A stretch of DNA of 8,869 nt from positions 1 to 8,869 of the forward strand of contig JAHWJR010000046.1 of NCBI GenBank assembly GCA_019348335.1, given 5' to 3'. Shown here piece by piece: positions 5,783 to 8,869 of this stretch. Both the position numbers and the translations under genes were made by a program. Every line of letters begins with the position of its first letter. The first letter of the stretch is position 1. The stretch is from Actinomycetota bacterium (GTDB lineage: Bacteria; Actinomycetota; Acidimicrobiia; Acidimicrobiales; CADCSY01). The notes beneath the pieces are model-generated. The model saw only the letters and a program-made list of their open reading frames with translations, was not told where the DNA came from and did no database searches.

Positions 5783-6834
5783 CCGCTGCCGCTGAGGCCG
5801 CTGAGCACCGCCGGCAACAGCGGGCGCCCGACGAACACTCCCGCCGCCGGGGTGGCGCCGGACAGGGCGTCGGCGGCGAGGACCACCGCAGCCGCGCTGT
5901 AGGTCGAGCGCTCACCGCCAGGGAAGTGCACCCGCTCGGGCAGGACCAGACCGGTGAAGTAGTCCCCGTCGTCGCTGCGGAGCCCCTGGGCCGAGCGGAA
6001 CAGCGCCAGCGCCCGGGCGTCGTCTCCCGCCGCCAGGTGGGCGATGGCGCACTCGCTGGTCTCGGCCGCCGTGACCCACGGTCGGTCGGAGACGCAGCGG
6101 GTCCCCTCGCCGGCGATCACGAAGCGGTCCCACCCCGCGGCCAGGCGGGCCCGGCCGGCCTCGCCGGCGACGACGCCGGCCAGCACCGGGTAGTACCAGT
6201 CCATCGCCCAGCGGTCCTTGGGCAGGAAGGCCTCGGGCACGGAGGCGACGACGTGGGCCAGCCGAGCGCGGGCGTGCTCCCACCGGGGTCGCTCGTGGCC
6301 CAAGTGGTGGGCGACGGCCAGGGCCCGGCCCAGGCTGTGGCACATGGACGCCGACCCGGTGAGCAGGGCGAAGGGCCAGGGCCGCCCGTCGGCATGACGG
6401 GCCCAGAGGATCTCGCCTCGCCGGGTCTGCAGCCCGAGCACGAACCCGACGGCGGACTCCACCACCGGCCACATCGCCTCCAGGAACCCACGGTCGCCGG
6501 TGAGGCAGAAGTGGTGCCACACGCCGGTGGCCACGTAGGCGCAGACGTTGGCGTCGAGCTTGGCCTGCTCGACTCCTGCGGCCACGTAGTACTGGTGCCA
6601 GGCGCCGTCGGGCCGCTGGGCGCGGGCCAGCCAGGCGTAGGCCGCCTCGGCCTCGCGCCGGCGTCCTCCCACGGCCAGCGCCATGGCCGCCTCCACGTGG
6701 TTCCACGGGTCGGCGTGGCCTCCCGGGAACCACGGGATCATCCCGGACGGCAGCTGCACTGCGGCGATGGAGCCGACCGTGTCGGCGATCTGGCGGGCGC
6801 TGAGCACCCCCGCCACTGCGGGCAGGGCGCTCAC
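5770..6834 (-). CDS. Alpha/alpha-toroid protein, 'prenyltransferase-like', function unknown
   Basis: This 354-aa protein is built of paired helices, as in alpha/alpha six-hairpin or squalene-cyclase-type toroids. Two Gln-x3-Gly repeats are visible: QLPSGMIPWFPGGHADPWNH (27-46) and AQRPDGAWHQYY (72-83). The latter matches the Q-x3-G-x-W core of the QW motif, probably why such proteins are called 'prenyltransferase'. Other conserved-looking stretches are EQAKLDANVCAYVATG (89-104), LLTGSASMCHSLG (157-169), DRWAMDWYYPVLAG (207-220) and RPWVTAAETSECAIAHLA (251-268). Acidic candidates are Asp94, Asp212, Glu258 and Glu261. No signal peptide or DDxD-type prenyl-diphosphate motif is seen, so true prenyl transfer is doubtful; a glycoside-hydrolase-like or glycan-binding role is equally possible. 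The GTG start (6834) overlaps the upstream methyltransferase stop as GTGA. The C-terminus is a repetitive LSGLSGSGLSG tail that overlaps the opposing gene. Confidence 0.88.
   Translation of the reverse strand: MSALPAVAGVLSARQIADTVGSIAAVQLPSGMIPWFPGGHADPWNHVEAAMALAVGGRRREAEAAYAWLARAQRPDGAWHQYYVAAGVEQAKLDANVCAYVATGVWHHFCLTGDRGFLEAMWPVVESAVGFVLGLQTRRGEILWARHADGRPWPFALLTGSASMCHSLGRALAVAHHLGHERPRWEHARARLAHVVASVPEAFLPKDRWAMDWYYPVLAGVVAGEAGRARLAAGWDRFVIAGEGTRCVSDRPWVTAAETSECAIAHLAAGDDARALALFRSAQGLRSDDGDYFTGLVLPERVHFPGGERSTYSAAAVVLAADALSGATPAAGVFVGRPLLPAVLSGLSGSGLSG
5774..5814. repeat. Short imperfect tandem repeat (GCCGCTGAG units)
   Basis: CCGCTGAG recurs at about 5775, 5790 and 5799, with the intervening GCCGCTGCC a one-base variant. 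It encodes the Leu-Ser-Gly-rich tail of the minus-strand toroid protein. It looks like slippage-prone low-complexity sequence at the end of a gene and could vary in copy number among strains, lengthening or shortening the tail and the overlap with the methyltransferase. Confidence 0.4.
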
Positions 6835-7547
6835 CCGGGCGGCTCCGGCTTGCGGGCGTAGACCACCAGGCTCTTGCCCAGCACCGGGCGCAGGACGGCG
6901 TCGACCAACCGGGCGGCGCGGGGCCGGGCGGTGATCTCCCACACCAGGAAGCGGTGGTAGGCCCGCACGAGAGGGTGACGATCGTCGGCCGGCCCGACCA
7001 GGCACCGCAGCCACCAGTAGGGGGTGTGCAGGGCGTGGGCGCGGTGGCTGGCGGAGGGCACGAGCCCGGCGGCCCGCAGCCGGCGCCGCAACGTCCGGGC
7101 CGAGTACACCCGCACGTGGCCACCCGCCACGGCGGGCGCGTGGTAGTCGTCGGACAGGGCCCAGCACACGCGCTCCGACAGCCAGGCGGGGACGGTCACG
7201 GCGATGGTGCCTCCCGGACGCAGCACCCGGGCCAGCTCGGCGAGGGCGTCACCGTCGGGCCCGATGTGCTCGAGCACCTCGGCGGCCACCACCCGGTCGA
7301 AGGCGCCGTCGGGGAAGGGGAGGTGGAGGGCGTCGGCGCCGGCGGTGGCCGCCTCCAGGGGCGCCTCCTCGGCCATGGCGGCGAAGAGGGCCCGCACGCC
7401 GGCCAACTCGCCGAGGTCGGTGTCGAGCGCCACCACCCTGGCCCCCCGGCGGGCGGCCTCGAAGGCGTGGCGCCCGCCGCCGCAACCGAGGTCGAGCAGC
7501 CGGTCGCCTGCCGCCAGCTCCAGGCGGCCGTAGCGCACGGTCAGCAC
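6831..7547 (-). CDS. Class I SAM-dependent methyltransferase (Methyltransf_11 type)
   Basis: This 238-aa Rossmann methyltransferase has motif I LDLGCGGG (18-25), acidic LDTD (41-44) for the SAM ribose, DALHLPFPDGAFD (72-84), the post-motif helix AAEVLEHI (88-95) and RVLRPGGTIAVTVP (107-120). The C-terminal half (121-238), with WLSERVCWALSDDYHAP and LHTPYWWLRCLVG, is aromatic-rich and probably makes the acceptor site. No membrane segment is predicted, though residues 172-205 could lie against a membrane. The GTG start overlaps the GT4 stop by 7 nt (GTGCTGA), and its own TGA overlaps the toroid gene start by 4 nt, so it is the middle gene of a tightly coupled operon. Starting near motif I makes the N-terminus short but complete for the fold. 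It likely methylates the GT4 product or its lipid carrier; this is inferred from context only. Confidence 0.92.
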   Translation of the reverse strand: MLTVRYGRLELAAGDRLLDLGCGGGRHAFEAARRGARVVALDTDLGELAGVRALFAAMAEEAPLEAATAGADALHLPFPDGAFDRVVAAEVLEHIGPDGDALAELARVLRPGGTIAVTVPAWLSERVCWALSDDYHAPAVAGGHVRVYSARTLRRRLRAAGLVPSASHRAHALHTPYWWLRCLVGPADDRHPLVRAYHRFLVWEITARPRAARLVDAVLRPVLGKSLVVYARKPEPPG

Positions 7548-8830
7548 CGGGGCGCCGCGGCCAGGGCCATCACCTCCCGGTACTGGCCGGCGGTGGCCTC
7601 GGCGGTGGCCCGCCAGCTGAAGCGCTCGACCGCCCGCCGGCGCCCGCCGGCGCCCAGGCGGGCCCGCAGCGGGGCGTCGGCGAGCAGGGCGAGCACGGCG
7701 CCGGCCAGGGCGCCGGGGTCGGCGGGGGGCACCAGCACCGCGGTGTGGCCGCCGGCGCCCACCACCTCGGGCAGCGCCCCGCCGGTGGTGACCACCAGTG
7801 GGACCCCGCAGGCCATGGCCTCCACGGCGGGCAGGGAGAACCCCTCGTAGAGGGAGGGCACCACCGCCACCTCGGCCTCGGCGTAGCGCTCGACGACCTC
7901 CTCGTCGCTGATGCCGCCGACGAAGCGGACCGCCTCGCCGATGCCCAGCCGCTCGATCTGGCGGAGGACGGGACTGGCCGGCCGCGGCGTGGCCACCACC
8001 ACGAGGTGGGCGTCGGGACGCTCGGTGCGCACCTTGGCCAGGGCCTCCAGCAGGTGGGCCAGGCCCTTCAGGGACACGTCGGCCGAGGCGGTGGTCATGA
8101 TCCGTCCCGCCACCCGGCGCCGTTCGGGGAGAGGCCGCCAGCGCTCGGCGTCGACCCCGACGGGCACCACCCGCACCCGGGACGGGTCGACTCGGTGGTC
8201 GGCCACGATGTCGTGGCGCGACGACGCCGACACGGTGAGGATCCGGGGGAGCCGGCGTGCCACCCGCCCCTGCATCCGGCCGAACCCGTAGAACCGGCGC
8301 AGGGCGAGCGCCCGCCGCAGGTCAGGGGCGTGGGCCACCTCCACCCGGCGGTCGACGGTGATGGGGTGGTGGACGGTGGCCACCACCGGCAGGCCCAGCC
8401 CCTTGGGCGTCGGCGCCTGGATGCCGAGCAGCCCCGTGCCCAGGCACTGATTGTCGTGGACGACGTCGAAGTCGTGGCGGCGGGCCGCCAGGGCCCGCTG
8501 CGCCCGCAGGCTGAACGTCAGCGGTTCGGGGAAGCCGGCGGTGCACATGAGAGCGAACTCGGCCACGTCGATCCGGTCACGGAACTCCCGCAGCCGGGGC
8601 ACCCGGAACGGGTCGGGCTGGCGGTAGAGGTCGAGGCTGGGCAGGCGCTGGAGCCGCACGCGCTCGTCGAGCTCGGGATAGGGCTGGCCGCTCAGCACCT
8701 CCACGTGGTGGCCGAGGTCGGCCAGGGCCCGGGTCAGGTGGCGGACGTAGACACCCTGACCGCCGCAGTGGGGGTTGCCCCGGTACGCCAGCACGGCGAT
8801 CCGCAGGGGACCGTCGGCGGGCGGGGGCAT
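7541..8830 (-). CDS. Glycosyltransferase family 4 (GT-B fold)
   Basis: This 429-aa retaining glycosyltransferase transfers a sugar from a nucleotide donor. The N-terminal Rossmann domain shows IAVLAYRGNPHCGGQGVYV (11-29) with the Gly-rich acceptor/donor loop, DFDVVHDNQCLGTGLLG (120-136) and VATVHHPITVDRR (150-162). The C-terminal domain has VVPVGVDAERW (221-231), TTASADVSLKGLAHLLEAL (246-264, Lys255) and the family signature PSLYEGFSLPAVEAMACG, whose E-x7-E pair is Glu329/Glu337. Length is typical. I start at ATG 8830, not TTG 8839, because TTGACC (8867-8862) and CAACGT (8844-8839) form a promoter whose start point falls at the ATG, and TTG would overlap its -10. It is the first gene of an overlapping operon with a methyltransferase and the toroid protein. 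The donor (GDP-mannose or UDP-sugar) and acceptor are not predictable from sequence. Confidence 0.94.
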   Translation of the reverse strand: MPPPADGPLRIAVLAYRGNPHCGGQGVYVRHLTRALADLGHHVEVLSGQPYPELDERVRLQRLPSLDLYRQPDPFRVPRLREFRDRIDVAEFALMCTAGFPEPLTFSLRAQRALAARRHDFDVVHDNQCLGTGLLGIQAPTPKGLGLPVVATVHHPITVDRRVEVAHAPDLRRALALRRFYGFGRMQGRVARRLPRILTVSASSRHDIVADHRVDPSRVRVVPVGVDAERWRPLPERRRVAGRIMTTASADVSLKGLAHLLEALAKVRTERPDAHLVVVATPRPASPVLRQIERLGIGEAVRFVGGISDEEVVERYAEAEVAVVPSLYEGFSLPAVEAMACGVPLVVTTGGALPEVVGAGGHTAVLVPPADPGALAGAVLALLADAPLRARLGAGGRRRAVERFSWRATAEATAGQYREVMALAAAPRC

Positions 8831-8838
8831 GGCCGGCA

Positions 8839-8867
8839 ACGTTGTCCCCGCCGCCCCCGGCGGTCAA
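8839..8867 (-). promoter_or_regulatory. Candidate promoter of the GT4 operon (-35 and -10, leaderless)
   Basis: On the minus strand TTGACC (8867-8862) is one base from the TTGACA consensus. It is followed by exactly 17 nt and CAACGT (8844-8839), which keeps the A2 and T6 of the -10 element. The ATG at 8830 begins 8 nt further on, at the expected transcription start. It is the best -35/-10 pair in the window. It sits at the edge, so upstream sequence cannot be checked. Confidence 0.5.
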
Positions 8868-8869
8868 CT

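Noticed and set aside
6835..7167. Upstream start at 7167 for the toroid protein
   Set aside because: The added 111 residues are out-of-frame shadow of the methyltransferase. GTG 6834 forms a GTGA overlap with that gene's stop.
8831..8839. TTG 8839 as the start of the glycosyltransferase
   Set aside because: It adds only three residues and overlaps the likely -10 hexamer. ATG 8830 is at the expected transcription start.
1..8869. CRISPR array, tRNA, rRNA, insertion sequence or prophage remnants
   Set aside because: I found no regularly spaced repeats, cloverleaf, rRNA-like or transposase/integrase sequence. The window is almost fully covered by ordinary genes of uniform composition.

Overview
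The window comes from a very GC-rich genome. G/C dominates third codon positions, GTG starts are common, and many genes join at 4-7 nt start/stop overlaps. Hexamers of the TANNNT type sit 6-8 nt before several start codons, as in leaderless transcripts. Together with the gene content (two actinobacterial-style lipoproteins and a GT4/methyltransferase/'prenyltransferase-like' cassette) this points to an actinobacterium. My guess is Acidimicrobiia or a relative, but no marker gene here fixes the taxon.

Layout. Positions 34-516 (+) encode a small VOC/PhnB-like protein. It converges on a minus-strand run that is transcribed right to left: a PQQ-type sugar dehydrogenase lipoprotein (4607-3378), an alpha/beta hydrolase (3314-2478), a lytic transglycosylase lipoprotein coupled to it by a GTGA overlap (2481-1465), and a ferredoxin/metallo-beta-lactamase-fold fusion (1417-551). 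Divergent from the dehydrogenase, across a 91-bp gap, the plus strand carries a GtrA-family membrane protein (4699-5151) followed by a class I SAM methyltransferase of the Methyltransf_24 type (about 5148-5780). These converge, with an 11-bp tail-to-tail overlap, on a tightly overlapping minus-strand operon: a family 4 glycosyltransferase (8830-7541), a second class I methyltransferase (7547-6831) and an all-helical toroid protein usually labelled 'prenyltransferase' (6834-5770). No intergenic stretch exceeds 100 bp. I saw no tRNA, rRNA, CRISPR array, insertion sequence or phage gene.

How the genes may work together. The right half (GtrA, two methyltransferases, GT4 and an alpha/alpha-toroid protein) reads as a cell-envelope glycan or lipid-linked sugar tailoring module. 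GtrA would handle a polyprenyl-linked sugar, GT4 would add a sugar, the methyltransferases would modify the product, and the toroid protein would bind or process a glycan or prenyl group. This is inference from families and gene order. The left half mixes envelope functions (a lytic transglycosylase and a secreted sugar dehydrogenase) with two enzymes of unknown substrate and is less obviously one pathway.

Nothing here is a clearly new defence or mobile system. The points most worth a second look are the five-gene glycan cassette, the poorly understood toroid protein, the ferredoxin-MBL fusion with a degenerate metal motif, the probable CUG start, and the repeated leaderless-promoter pattern.
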